Positions 33,728 to 42,865 are shown, counted from the stretch's first letter. The stretch: DNA of 64,000 nucleotides from Hamadaea tsunoensis DSM 44101 (GCF_000428945.1 NZ_AUAX01000004.1:186001-250000); one strand, 5' to 3'. Notes: generated by a model from the sequence alone, not told the origin. A program made the numbers and translations.

Positions 33728-35551
33728 GTGCGCACGCTCGGACCGTGGGGGCTGCTGCGCCGGCTCGGCGAGGCCGCGCGGCCCATCGCCGGCATCATCC
33801 GGTCCGCGGCCCCGCGTCCCGCCGCCCTCATCCTCGCCGCCCAGGTCGCCGCCGGCCTCGCGGGCGCCACCGGCCTGCTCGCGACCACCGGCGTCCTGGA
33901 GAACCTCCTCGCCGCCGGGCCCACCCCCGAGCGCATCGCCGCGGCCCTGCCCGGCCTCCTGCTCGTCATCTTCGGGTACGCGACGCGGGGTGCCCTGGAT
34001 CTCGTCACGGCGTTCGCGGCCGCCCGGCTCGTCCCGGCCGTCCGGCGCGCGGCCGAGCAGCGGCTCTACGCCGCCGCCGTGGCGGTCGAGTTGAGCGCGT
34101 TCGACGACGCGACCTTCTACGACCGGCTGCACCGGGCCCGGGACCGGGCCGTCCCGCACATCGAGCGGGCCGCCGAGAACCTCGTCGAGCTGCTCGGCGC
34201 CCTGTTCGCGCTGGCGGCCGCGGCGACGACGGTCGGCGTACTGCACCCGGTGCTGCTGCCGGTGCTGGTGCTCGGGGTCGCCCCGGAAGCCTGGGCGGTG
34301 CTGCGGGCGGCCCGGGTCGAGTTCGCCACGATGACGGTCACGGCCACCCTCGCCCGTCGCGTGTGGATGATCGCCGACCTGGCCACCAAGCGCGAGGCGG
34401 CCGCCGAGATCCGCGCCTGCCAGGCCGAGGCGTACGTGCTGGACGACTATGCCCGCGCGGCGGAAGCGTTGCGGCGTCAGGAGACCGTCGTCGGCACGAT
34501 GCTCGCGCGGACGCGGGCGGCCGGCCGGATATTCGCCGGGGCGGGGATCGCGCTGACCTACGTCGCGCTCGCCGTCCTGCTCGACGTCGGATGGGTCGCG
34601 CTGCCGGTCGCCGGCACCGCCGTCATCGCCATCCGGGCCTCCGTCGGCGCGCTGACCCGGCTCGTCGTCTCCGGCAACCGGATCGTCGAACAGGCCCTGT
34701 ACGTGGCCGACTACCGCTCGTTCCTCACCGACGCCCACGCCCGGCGCGGCTCCACACCGGGCCGCCCGGTGACCGGGGGACCGCGCGTGATCCGGGTCGA
34801 GGACGTCACCTTCCGCTATCCGGGTTCGGCCCGCCCCGCCCTGAGCCAGGTCGACCTGACCATCCACGCGGGACAGACGATCGCCCTGGTCGGCGAGAAC
34901 GGCTCCGGCAAGACGACCCTCGCGAAACTGCTCGCCGGCCTCTACCGGCCGACCGAGGGCGCCGTCCGCTGGGACGGCGACGATCTGCGTACGCTCGACG
35001 CCGACGGGCTCGCCGCCCAGATCGTCATGGTCCAGCAGGAACCCGTCCGCTGGCCCGCCACCGCCCGCGCCAACGTACGCGTCGGCCGGTCGACGCGGAC
35101 GGACGACGATGACGAGATGCTGCTCCGGGTCGCGCGGCAGGCTCGGGCGGACGAGGTCGTCGACCGGCTGCCGCAGCGGTGGGAGACCCTGCTGTCGCGG
35201 TACTTCCGGGGCGGGCAGGAGCTGTCGGGCGGCCAGTGGCAGCGGATGGCGATCGCCCGCGGCCTCTACCGCGACGCGCCCCTGCTGCTCTGGGACGAGC
35301 CGACGGCACCCCTCGACGCCCGGGCCGAGGCCGCCGTCTACGAATCGCTGCGGCAGCTGGCCGAAGGGCGTACCGTCCTGCTGATCACGCACCGGCTGGC
35401 GAGCGTCCGGTACGCCGACCGGATCTTCCTGCTGCACCAGGGCGAACTCGTCGAGCAGGGCACCCACGCCGAGCTCATGGCCGCCGACGGCCGCTACGCC
35501 GAGCTGTACGCCCTGCAGTCGCGGATGTACGCCCCGGCGGAGCCGGTATGA
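33728..35551 (+). CDS. ABC exporter, fused membrane and ATPase domains (LanT-like without peptidase)
   Basis: About 607 aa from GTG 33728; a CTG at 33680, overlapping the lanM stop, would add 16 residues and cannot be excluded. Six-helix membrane domain in the first 330 residues. The nucleotide-binding domain has Walker A VGENGSGKTT (near residue 390), signature LSGGQWQRMAIARG (near 500), Walker B LLLWDEP and His loop LLITHRLASV. There is no N-terminal C39 peptidase, so the leader must be removed by another protease. It probably exports the modified peptide. Confidence 0.88.
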   Translation: MRTLGPWGLLRRLGEAARPIAGIIRSAAPRPAALILAAQVAAGLAGATGLLATTGVLENLLAAGPTPERIAAALPGLLLVIFGYATRGALDLVTAFAAARLVPAVRRAAEQRLYAAAVAVELSAFDDATFYDRLHRARDRAVPHIERAAENLVELLGALFALAAAATTVGVLHPVLLPVLVLGVAPEAWAVLRAARVEFATMTVTATLARRVWMIADLATKREAAAEIRACQAEAYVLDDYARAAEALRRQETVVGTMLARTRAAGRIFAGAGIALTYVALAVLLDVGWVALPVAGTAVIAIRASVGALTRLVVSGNRIVEQALYVADYRSFLTDAHARRGSTPGRPVTGGPRVIRVEDVTFRYPGSARPALSQVDLTIHAGQTIALVGENGSGKTTLAKLLAGLYRPTEGAVRWDGDDLRTLDADGLAAQIVMVQQEPVRWPATARANVRVGRSTRTDDDDEMLLRVARQARADEVVDRLPQRWETLLSRYFRGGQELSGGQWQRMAIARGLYRDAPLLLWDEPTAPLDARAEAAVYESLRQLAEGRTVLLITHRLASVRYADRIFLLHQGELVEQGTHAELMAADGRYAELYALQSRMYAPAEPV

Positions 35552-36876
35552 CCGGGGACTGGGACGACCTCGCCGGGAAGCTGTCGCGCGGACTGCTCCG
35601 TCCGCACCATTCCGCGTACTCCCGGGTGAGACGGAGCTGGGTGGGCGGGGAGCGCGACGTGCTGCCCGAGGCCGTCGCGGTGTGCGCGGACGAGGGCGAC
35701 GTGGCCGCGGCGCTGGAGTTCGCGCGGACCCGGTCCGTCCCCTTCGCGGTACGCAGCGGCGGCCACAGCTACACGGACGCGTCCAGCACCCCGGGCCTGC
35801 TCATCCTGCTCGCCGACCTCGACGCCGTACGCCTCGACGGCGACCTCGTGACGGTCGGCCCGGGCGCCCGCCTCGGCGACGTGGCCGCGACGCTCGCCGC
35901 CCACGGACGGTGCCTGCCCACGGGTTCCTGCGCGTCGGTGGCCCTCGGCGGCAGCGTGCTCGCCGGCGGCTTCGGCTTCCTCGGCCGGACGTTCGGCCTG
36001 ACCTGCGACGCGCTCGTGTCCGCTCGCATCCTGCTGCCGTCGGGCGAATGGGCGTCCGACGGCGACGTGGACTGGGCCGTGCGGGGCGGCGGAGCGGTCG
36101 GGATCGCGACCTCCTACACGCTGCGCACGTTCCCGCTGCCCGACGTGACGATCTTCGCCGGCCGGTGGCCGCTCGCCGCCGCGGCGCCGGTGCTGTACCG
36201 CTGGCAGCACGCCCTGCCGAGGCTGCCCGGCGACGTGGCCGCCCACGTGTCGCTGACCCTGCCGGACTTTCCCGACGAGGAGCCGTTCGTCGAGCTGTTC
36301 GGCTGCACGCTCGGCTCGCCCGTCCCGTCCTTCCTGCTCTCCGGCTGCTCGGACCTGTTCGTCCGCGACCTCTCCGGTCCGGCCGCGGCGTCCTATGTAT
36401 CCGGTGGAATGTGGCGGCGGGGTGAGGTCTTTCCCGTTTCCTCGACCGTTCCGCCGGCTCCGGGGTTCCAGCGGTCCGCGTCGGCGTTCGTCGCCCGCCC
36501 GATCCCGGCGACCGGGCTGGCGGCGCTGGTGGCCGCGCTGGAGCAGGTGCCGGGGGAGCAGCGGGACGTCGAGTTCACGCCCTGGGGCGGCGCCTACGGT
36601 GCCGTGTCCGCATCGGACAGTGCGTTCGTGCACCGCGACGACCTGTTCCTGGTGGCGGTCCGGGCGGTCCTCGGCGCGTCGGCCGCCGCGGCCCGGCGCT
36701 CGGCGGCTTCGGACTGGGTCCGCCGCTGTGCCGAGGCGGTCTCGCCCTATGCGACCGGCCGCTCGTACCAGGGTTACGCCGGACCGTCGCTGTCGCCGGA
36801 GTTCTACGGGTCGTCGGCCGCGCGCCTCGCGACGATCGTCCGGCGGCACGACCCCGACGGGTTGTTCGGCCGCTGA
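35548..36876 (+). CDS. Berberine-bridge-type FAD-linked oxidase
   Basis: 442 aa. FAD-binding PCMH-type fold: VRSGGHSYTD with His73 (8-alpha-histidyl FAD site) and PTGSCASVALGGSVLAGGFG with Cys128 (position of the 6-S-cysteinyl bond), so a bicovalent flavin is plausible. The BBE-like C-terminus is GYAGPSLSPEFYG with DPDGLFG at the end. Such enzymes oxidise C-H, C-N or alcohol groups using O2. The ATG overlaps the exporter stop (ATGA), making it the fourth gene of the lanthipeptide operon and a likely tailoring oxidase. There is no signal peptide, so it acts in the cytoplasm. Confidence 0.88.
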   Translation: MTGDWDDLAGKLSRGLLRPHHSAYSRVRRSWVGGERDVLPEAVAVCADEGDVAAALEFARTRSVPFAVRSGGHSYTDASSTPGLLILLADLDAVRLDGDLVTVGPGARLGDVAATLAAHGRCLPTGSCASVALGGSVLAGGFGFLGRTFGLTCDALVSARILLPSGEWASDGDVDWAVRGGGAVGIATSYTLRTFPLPDVTIFAGRWPLAAAAPVLYRWQHALPRLPGDVAAHVSLTLPDFPDEEPFVELFGCTLGSPVPSFLLSGCSDLFVRDLSGPAAASYVSGGMWRRGEVFPVSSTVPPAPGFQRSASAFVARPIPATGLAALVAALEQVPGEQRDVEFTPWGGAYGAVSASDSAFVHRDDLFLVAVRAVLGASAAAARRSAASDWVRRCAEAVSPYATGRSYQGYAGPSLSPEFYGSSAARLATIVRRHDPDGLFGR

Positions 36877-36912
36877 ATGGGGGGAAGTTCAAGATCCCTT
36901 TAAGGATTTTGT

Positions 36913-37674
36913 CCCGGGTTCGTCGATCTCACTTCCGCTCCTCCCGCGGGAGACCGTTCCGCCCCTATCGCTGCGCTCCGGGGACTCCACTGCCAGGTGA
37001 GTGGGGCGACGCATCATCCACCGCGCTTCGGTCACGGTTTCGCCCCAACCCCCACCCGGACTTTGTCGCGACTGTCCGACATGACCGTTGGGTGGTCGGC
37101 TCGTCGGTGATCGTTCGCGGCTGGGATGTAGTTTCGGAGGTATTCCCTCGATCCATTGCGGCGGAGATGTCGCTACGGCCGGTTTTCTGCATTTCCACCG
37201 CTGTGGATCTTGGGCGAAGGGCGCGTTTTTACATCTCAGCCGCTGTGGATCATGTCCAAGCCGGCCAGCCATCCGCTGTGGCCCGGGATGCGGGAACGAT
37301 CTTCCGCGGTACGGACACCGGGTCCCGTTTTCTTGATCATTTACGGCTGAGGTGTCAATCCGGCCCGTTCTGCATGATCGTTTACGCGTCTGGTGTAGCG
37401 GAAGCCGGTCAATGCGCTCCAGGACCGTAAACGATCATGCATCGGGTGGCTCTTTTCGCACCTCAACCGTAAACGATCATCTCATCGGCTGCCCGCTGGG
37501 TGCACAAGTCGGACAGTCGCGACAAAGGCCGGTCGGGGGTTCGGGTGAAACGGTGACCGGGCGACGGCGGACGATGCTCGCCCCACTCAGGTGGCAGTGG
37601 AGGTCCCGCCCGGGTTTGGCGGGGCCGGAACGGTCTCCCGCGTGAGGAGCGGAAGTGAGATCGACGAACCCGGG
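36913..37674. repeat. 762-bp non-coding element with long inverted-repeat arms
   Basis: Arms 36913-37080 and 37508-37674 are imperfect inverted repeats of about 168 bp, including a nearly perfect 31-bp outer part and a perfect 19-bp inner part (37062-37080 with 37508-37526). The 430-bp middle has four copies of an ATGATCGTTTAC-like word (37334, 37374, and inverted at 37427 and 37469) and CCGCTGTGGATC at 37198 and 37240. I find no convincing gene. The block lies after the lanthipeptide operon. It could be a fold-back element, a decayed transposon or a structured RNA. Confidence 0.7.
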
Positions 37675-37707
37675 CCAGGCGGAACTAAAAGATCTTGATT
37701 TTGGTGT

Positions 37708-39114
37708 TCAGCTCATCGGGAGCACCCGGGCGATGCGGATCGACGTGCTGGGCGATCCCACCGCCGGATAGGCCACGCTGCCGTCCGCGTACGCCTTGAA
37801 CGCCAGGTAGTCGTGGTCGCGTACGCCGATGGTGAACTTCGCGCCGACCGTCTTGCCGGTCGCCGAGTCGTAGACCTGCGCGGCCAGCCCCGATCCCGAG
37901 GCCCAGGCGAGCAGCATCCGGCCGCCGTAGGTCACCAGGTGCGGATGGCTCGACGACGCGCCCGTCCGGATCGTGGTGTCCGTGGCGGCGGTCGTGAAAT
38001 GTTCGAGGCGTACCTGGCCGCCCTGGCTCCACGCCGTCCAGTAGCCCTTGGTCTTCGCCAGCACGAGGTCACCGCCGAACAGCGTGCCGTCGCAGGTCCC
38101 GCTCGCGACCGTGCGGTACGGGTCCGGCCGGGCGATGCGGCAGTCGTTGTCGGTCGCGCAGACCATCGCGAAGTGCCCGGTACGCGCATCCCACGCGATC
38201 CGCGTCGTCCAGCTGTGGCTGCACCCGACCTCGAAGCTGTCGTGGCCCGACAGCAGCGCGCCGGACGGGGAGACGACCTGCATCCGGTCGCCCTCGTGGA
38301 TGTCCACACAGGATCCGTTCTGGACGGTGATGGCCACCCCGAAGTACGCGGCGTAGTTCTTGCCGTCCGAGGCGAGCCGGCCGTGATGCTGGTACCACCA
38401 CACGAAGCGGGCGCCGGCGTCGAAGCCGCCCCGCGTACCGGTGAGGTTGGTGACCTGGCGCTCCCAGACCTGTTTGCCGGAGTTGTCGAAGCGGACCATG
38501 TGCATCGTGTTGCAGGGGCTCGCCGTCCCGCCGCACAGCGGACCCGTGTGGCAGGTGCCCCGCCGCGTCAGCAGCAGTACGCCGCCCGTCGCGTCCGCCT
38601 GCACGTCCTGCAGGTCGATGCCGGTGAAGCTGGTCGGCGTACCGACGAGGTGGTCGGCGCAGTCGAGCCTGCCCAGGTACACCTTGTCGTTCGGGCCGAG
38701 CCAGGCCAGCCATGATCCACCGGACGGGGTGGCCGCGATCGCCATCGGGAGCGGATCGGTGTCGGCCTCGGAGCCGTACCCGGCCACCTTCATGTTCACG
38801 TTAACATTCGTGACCGTGACCTTGGGCGAGGTGCTCGCCACGCGTCCGCAGGGGCCGGACGCGGACGGTGTGGCGCTCGGCGACACGGAAGCGGAAGCCG
38901 TGGCCGACACGGAAGCCGACCCGGATCCGCCGGGAGCCGCCGAGGCGGGTCCACTCGCGACGGTGCCCGGCTCGGCGGCCGTCGTGCGCGAGGGGGACAG
39001 TGCGGCGTAGGTGGTGATCCCCGCCGCGGCCGTCACTGCGACCGCGCCCGCCAGGATCGCGAACAGCAGCCCGCGCCGCGGTCGCGGCCGGTGCCTCCCG
39101 GTTCCGGACTCCAT
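37708..39114 (-). CDS. Membrane-anchored extracellular protein, propeller-like
   Basis: 468 aa. A short cytoplasmic basic start (RHRPRPRRG) precedes a signal anchor (LLFAILAGAVAVTAAAGITTY), then a Ser/Ala-rich linker of about 50 residues, then a 350-residue domain with repeated motifs (GGSWLAWLGPNDKVYLG, GVLLLTRRGTC, RFVWWYQHHGRLASDG, GYWTAWSQGGQVRLEH), suggesting a beta-propeller. Several cysteine pairs fit an oxidising exterior. Function unknown. ATG 39114 is chosen because an upstream GTG would add six residues before the basic start. Confidence 0.65.
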   Translation of the reverse strand: MESGTGRHRPRPRRGLLFAILAGAVAVTAAAGITTYAALSPSRTTAAEPGTVASGPASAAPGGSGSASVSATASASVSPSATPSASGPCGRVASTSPKVTVTNVNVNMKVAGYGSEADTDPLPMAIAATPSGGSWLAWLGPNDKVYLGRLDCADHLVGTPTSFTGIDLQDVQADATGGVLLLTRRGTCHTGPLCGGTASPCNTMHMVRFDNSGKQVWERQVTNLTGTRGGFDAGARFVWWYQHHGRLASDGKNYAAYFGVAITVQNGSCVDIHEGDRMQVVSPSGALLSGHDSFEVGCSHSWTTRIAWDARTGHFAMVCATDNDCRIARPDPYRTVASGTCDGTLFGGDLVLAKTKGYWTAWSQGGQVRLEHFTTAATDTTIRTGASSSHPHLVTYGGRMLLAWASGSGLAAQVYDSATGKTVGAKFTIGVRDHDYLAFKAYADGSVAYPAVGSPSTSIRIARVLPMS

Positions 39115-39325
39115 GCTGTTCACCCTCCGCGACAAGCGATGCCGGCGTGCGGCCCGGCGCGGACTCTACCGGTGGGACATGTCCGGGACGGTGCGGGGCC
39201 GTCAGGCGCGGTCGATGTACGTGGTGGCCGGTGACGCCCAGATGGTGGCCGGCGCCGGCAGGTGACGACGCCACCTGCGGGATCCAAGGGAAGGTGAGTC
39301 CTCCGCTTGGTACCGTCGAAGAGCG

Positions 39326-39718
39326 ATGACCTTCACGAGCCTGATGGATCACGTCGCCCAGCTCTTCGAGGCGGTGGGCGTACTGGTGCTCGTCCTCGGG
39401 CTCGTCTGGTCGATCGCCTTCGCCCTGCGGCTGTGGTCGCGTGCGGGCGGCCGGCGGGCGTACCAGGCGCTGCGGGAGACGTTCGGCGGTGTGCTGCTGC
39501 TGGGGCTGGAGATCCTCGTGGCCGCCGACCTCATCCGGACCGTCGCGGTCGCCCCGACGTTGGAGAACGTCCTCGTTCTCGGGCTGATCGTGCTCATCCG
39601 GACCTTCCTCAGCTTCTCCCTCCAACTGGAGATCGACGGCCGCCCACCGTGGCGGGCGGCCGTCACCAGCGGGGCGTCCACGATCGCCGCCGCCGTCCGC
39701 AAGGACAGATCCGCTTAG
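39326..39718 (+). CDS. DUF1622 family membrane protein
   Basis: 130 aa. Three hydrophobic segments: LFEAVGVLVLVLGLVWSIAFAL, FGGVLLLGLEILVAADLIRT and TLENVLVLGLIVLIRTFLSFSLQLEIDG. This order, with the C-terminal FSLQLEI-type ending, matches DUF1622, small inner-membrane proteins of unknown role. Single gene, divergent from the propeller-like protein and convergent with the nuclease-like gene (6-bp gap). Confidence 0.8.
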   Translation: MTFTSLMDHVAQLFEAVGVLVLVLGLVWSIAFALRLWSRAGGRRAYQALRETFGGVLLLGLEILVAADLIRTVAVAPTLENVLVLGLIVLIRTFLSFSLQLEIDGRPPWRAAVTSGASTIAAAVRKDRSA

Positions 39719-39724
39719 GGACGC

Positions 39725-41539
39725 TCAGCTGATCCGGGTGATGGCGTTCCAGCCGCTGTCGCCGACCTGCGTACGCGGGCCGTCGGCCGGGTCGCCGGCG
39801 GCACCGGTTCCGCCCGCATAGAACTGCAGCGTGCCGTCGCCGGCGGTGGCCCAGAGGTCGGCCGTGCCGTTGCCGTCGGCGTCCCCGGCGGCGATCAGCG
39901 GGCGGTTGGCGAGCGTCCAGCCCCGGGTGCCGTAGACCGTCCGGGCGCCGAACGTTGCGCCCGCCTGGCCCCGGTAGAGGTAGAGCACGCCGCTCGCGGT
40001 GTCGCGGGCCAGCAGGTCGGGCCGGCCGTCGTGGTCGGCGTCGCCGGGAGCGCTCAAGGTCATCACACCCCAGCCGCCGGTGCCGATCAGGCGGCCGGCG
40101 AGCAGCGCGGGCCGGTGGGCCGGATCGCCCGGGTACAGGTACAGCTGGTCGCCGCGGATCGCCACGACGTCCGGGTAGCCGTCGCCGGTCAGGTCGCCGA
40201 CGCTGAGCACCTGCGACACGGCCGACCAGCCGGTGGCGCCCACCGCGACGCGGCTGCCGAGCCGGCCGTAGCCGAGGTTCGGGTAGATCCAGAGGCCGTC
40301 GCCGACGCGGGCGAGCACGTCCTCGGTGCCGTCGCCGGTGAAGTCGCCCCGGTGGCTGATCGCCGCGCCCGTCCAGCCGCCGGTGCCGATGACGCCGTTC
40401 GGCCACACGACCGAGCCGTCGCCGCGGCCCGCGTACAGGCGCAGCTTGCCGTCGCCGTCGATGGCCGCCAGGTCGGGCAGCCCGTCCCCGGTCAGGTCGC
40501 CCGCCGTCGCCGGCGGGTCGGCGGGGGTACGCGTACGCAGGTAGCCGATGAGCGGCGCGTGATCGGAGTCGCCGTTCGACGCGGGCAGCCCCAGCTGCGA
40601 CGTGTCCACCCGGGAGAGATCGGCGTCGCAGTAGTGGAACAGCGAGCCGGCGCCGGGCAGCGAGGCGAAGATGTGGTCCCGCTTGGTCCAGACACCGCCG
40701 CCGGTTGTCCACGCGAAGTGCGTGACCTCGTTGACCGCGTCCCCGCTGGAGTAGGAATGCCGGTCGCACTCGTCGAACGCGTCCTCCAGCGGTTGCAGAA
40801 GAGTGGTGTCCGGAAACATGTTGAAGTCGCCGCCGAGCACGAGGTCGTAGCGGTCCGCCCAGACGTCGGCGCGGACGTTCTCGATCTGCGCGCCCCGTCG
40901 GGGGTCCTTCACCTCGGCAAGGATGTGAGTGGTGCAGATCCGCGTGGTCCACTCGGCGGTGCGTACGCACAGCAGCGGCAGCTGCTGCGCGCTGTAGGCC
41001 GGGGTGGCGGGGACGGTGTCCTGCCGGGTGGTCTCGGTGATCGTGGCCTTCACCGCGACGGCCACGCCGAGGTCGCCTTTGAGCTCGACGGTGTCTTTGT
41101 TGTCCCGGCAGTTGCCGGTGCCGTCCGGGCGGGCCGCCTTCGCGTGCACGACGCTCCACCCCGGACCGAGATCGGCGGCGAGCAGGCTGAGCTGGCTGCC
41201 GTCCTCGCCGCCGCAGATCTCCTGCAAGAGGATGACGTTCGCGTCGTGCGCCGCGGCGGCGTCGGCGATGTGCTGAGCCTTGTACACCGGTTCGTTGCGG
41301 TGCGGGCAGTACCCGGCCATGCCCGGATCGCCGCCCGCCTCCCCGCAGACGTTCCACGTCATGACCCGCAGCTCGGGCGAGGACGCCGAGGTACTGAGGG
41401 TGGCTGCCGTGGTGGTCGTCGGGGCGGCCCGCAGGGTGGCCGGAAGGGCAGCGGGTCGGGCGAGGACGGGCGATGGGCCGGGCAGCAGAGCGAGGGCGAT
41501 CCCGGCCACCGCGGCGACCCATCGGAAACGATTACGCAT
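39725..41539 (-). CDS. Secreted endonuclease/exonuclease/phosphatase-fold protein with FG-GAP repeats
   Basis: 604 aa. Signal peptide at residues 1-29 (RFRWVAAVAGIALALLPG). Residues of about 55-350 form an EEP (DNase I-like) domain: VMTWNVCGE, LLQEICGG with the metal Glu, VLGGDFNMFPD and the terminal SDHAPLIG. About 240 residues of FG-GAP/VCBS repeats follow (GDLTGDGLPDLAAIDGDG, GDFTGDGTEDVLARVGDG, GDADHDGRPDLLARD), likely calcium-binding blades. It should act outside the cell on nucleic acid or phosphoesters. ATG 41539 begins the signal peptide. Confidence 0.85.
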   Translation of the reverse strand: MRNRFRWVAAVAGIALALLPGPSPVLARPAALPATLRAAPTTTTAATLSTSASSPELRVMTWNVCGEAGGDPGMAGYCPHRNEPVYKAQHIADAAAAHDANVILLQEICGGEDGSQLSLLAADLGPGWSVVHAKAARPDGTGNCRDNKDTVELKGDLGVAVAVKATITETTRQDTVPATPAYSAQQLPLLCVRTAEWTTRICTTHILAEVKDPRRGAQIENVRADVWADRYDLVLGGDFNMFPDTTLLQPLEDAFDECDRHSYSSGDAVNEVTHFAWTTGGGVWTKRDHIFASLPGAGSLFHYCDADLSRVDTSQLGLPASNGDSDHAPLIGYLRTRTPADPPATAGDLTGDGLPDLAAIDGDGKLRLYAGRGDGSVVWPNGVIGTGGWTGAAISHRGDFTGDGTEDVLARVGDGLWIYPNLGYGRLGSRVAVGATGWSAVSQVLSVGDLTGDGYPDVVAIRGDQLYLYPGDPAHRPALLAGRLIGTGGWGVMTLSAPGDADHDGRPDLLARDTASGVLYLYRGQAGATFGARTVYGTRGWTLANRPLIAAGDADGNGTADLWATAGDGTLQFYAGGTGAAGDPADGPRTQVGDSGWNAITRIS

Positions 41540-41678
41540 GCCCCGATGATCGTCCTGCGCTCGTCCACTGTCTATTGTGGCCACCATCGCACACCGGCGT
41601 TGTCCCCCCGGAGCCCCGTCCACTCGTGCCCCGGCCCCGGGCCCCAGGCACCCAGGCACCCGGGCTCCAAGCCCGCCC

Positions 41679-41759
41679 CATGATCCCGTTTGGATCAGGG
41701 AAATCACCCGAATCTTGGCCCAAGATTACGTGCGAAAACCTGATCCAAACGGGATCATG
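41679..41759. repeat. 81-bp palindromic repeat, copy 2 (inverted orientation)
   Basis: Arms 41679-41699 and 41739-41759 pair almost perfectly. The inner palindrome AATCTTGGCCCAAGATT is at 41711-41727, and the two spacers are 11 nt each. The spacers are swapped relative to copy 1, so the element is inverted. A decayed extra half (CCAAACGGGATCATGG) follows at 41768. It occupies the gap between the LLM gene and the start of the nuclease-like gene. Confidence 0.85.
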
Positions 41760-41824
41760 GCATGCGTCCAAACGGGATCATGGCGGGCGCACGAACCGGA
41801 TCAGGGCGGGCGCCCGCGCGGGGG

Positions 41825-42865
41825 TCAGAAGAGCTCGGTCGCGAGAAGTTCGAGGGTGTGTTCCCGGGCCGGATAGCGCCGCGGATCCTCGTCCGCGCTC
41901 GCCGAACCGGTCGGGGAGATCATGACCTCGTCCGCCCCGAGCCCGTCCGCGTACGCGCGCAGGCCCCGTGCCACCGGACCCGGCTCGCCGATGAACCAGG
42001 CGGGTCCGGCCGTGAGATCGGCGATGAGCTGCTGCTCCAGCGGGGTCAGCGCGGTCGCGGCCGCCTCCTCGACGGTGGCCATCGGCTCCATCGGCCGGCC
42101 GGAGCGCATGAACGCGATCCGCTGCAGATGCGGCAGGGCGAGCGCCCGCGCTTCCTCGTCGGTGTCGGCGACGACCGCGTTGGCCGTGACGAACACGCGC
42201 GGGGCCGCCAGCAGCTCGGATGGCCGGAAATTGTCGCGGTAGAGGTCCAGCGCCCGCTCGGTGCCCTGCCCGCCGAAGAAGTGCGACGCGAACACGTAGG
42301 GCAGGCCGAGGCTGGCCGCCAGCCGGGCCGAGTAGTCCGACGAGCCGAGCAGCCAGATGTCCGGCACCGAAGCCGCCGCCGGAGTCGCCCGCAGGTCGTA
42401 CGCCGAGTCGTCGGCCAGGCGTACCTTGGCGCCCTCGGCCGCGAGGAAGGCCGCGATCGCCTGGACGTTGCCCGGGAAGTCCTCCACGCCGGCGTCCCGT
42501 GCCCGGCCGAGCACGGCCGACACGACGGGATCGCTGCCGGGGGCCCGGCCCAGGCCGAGATCGATGCGACCGGGCGCGTACGCCTCCAGCAGCGCGAACT
42601 GCTCGGCGACGATGAGCGGCTGGTGGTTGGGCAGCATCACGCCGCCGGAGCCGATCCGGATCCGCTGCGTGTGCGCCGCGATCAACGCGATCAGCACGGG
42701 CGGGCTCGTCGAGCCGACGGACGGCATGTTGTGGTGTTCCGCCACCCAGTACCGGTGGTAGCCGAGCCGGTCGGCCGTCCCGGCCAGGGCCAGCGAGGCG
42801 GCGAGCGCGTCGGCGGTCGACTGGCCGGTGCGTACCGTCATGAGATCCAAAACGGAGAGCTTCAC
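41825..42865 (-). CDS. LLM-class flavin-dependent oxidoreductase
   Basis: 346 aa bacterial-luciferase-like TIM barrel. YHRYWVAEHHNMPSV, SGGVMLPNHQPLIVAEQFALLEAYAPGRIDLGLGRAPG and DIWLLGSSDYSARLAASLGLPYVFASHF are the hallmark segments of the MsnO8-type subgroup, which uses reduced FMN and O2 or F420. Single gene with unknown substrate. Not linked to the lanthipeptide operon by position (5 kb away). Confidence 0.88.
   Translation of the reverse strand: MKLSVLDLMTVRTGQSTADALAASLALAGTADRLGYHRYWVAEHHNMPSVGSTSPPVLIALIAAHTQRIRIGSGGVMLPNHQPLIVAEQFALLEAYAPGRIDLGLGRAPGSDPVVSAVLGRARDAGVEDFPGNVQAIAAFLAAEGAKVRLADDSAYDLRATPAAASVPDIWLLGSSDYSARLAASLGLPYVFASHFFGGQGTERALDLYRDNFRPSELLAAPRVFVTANAVVADTDEEARALALPHLQRIAFMRSGRPMEPMATVEEAAATALTPLEQQLIADLTAGPAWFIGEPGPVARGLRAYADGLGADEVMISPTGSASADEDPRRYPAREHTLELLATELF

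Noticed and set aside
36889-37645. Several 60-170-codon frames in the inverted-repeat block
   Set aside because: They disagree with each other, lack codon bias and ribosome-binding sites, and lie in symmetric repeats. Treated as non-coding.
41532-41771. Small reading frame ending in DSGDFPDPNGI-like sequence, and similar ones at 5.6 and 48.5 kb
   Set aside because: These peptides are translations of the 81-bp palindromic repeat and do not represent genes.
41825-42865. LLM flavoprotein as a lanthipeptide tailoring enzyme (compare luciferase-like GarO in actagardine loci)
   Set aside because: It lies 5 kb beyond the operon on the other strand with unrelated genes between. There is no evidence of linkage.
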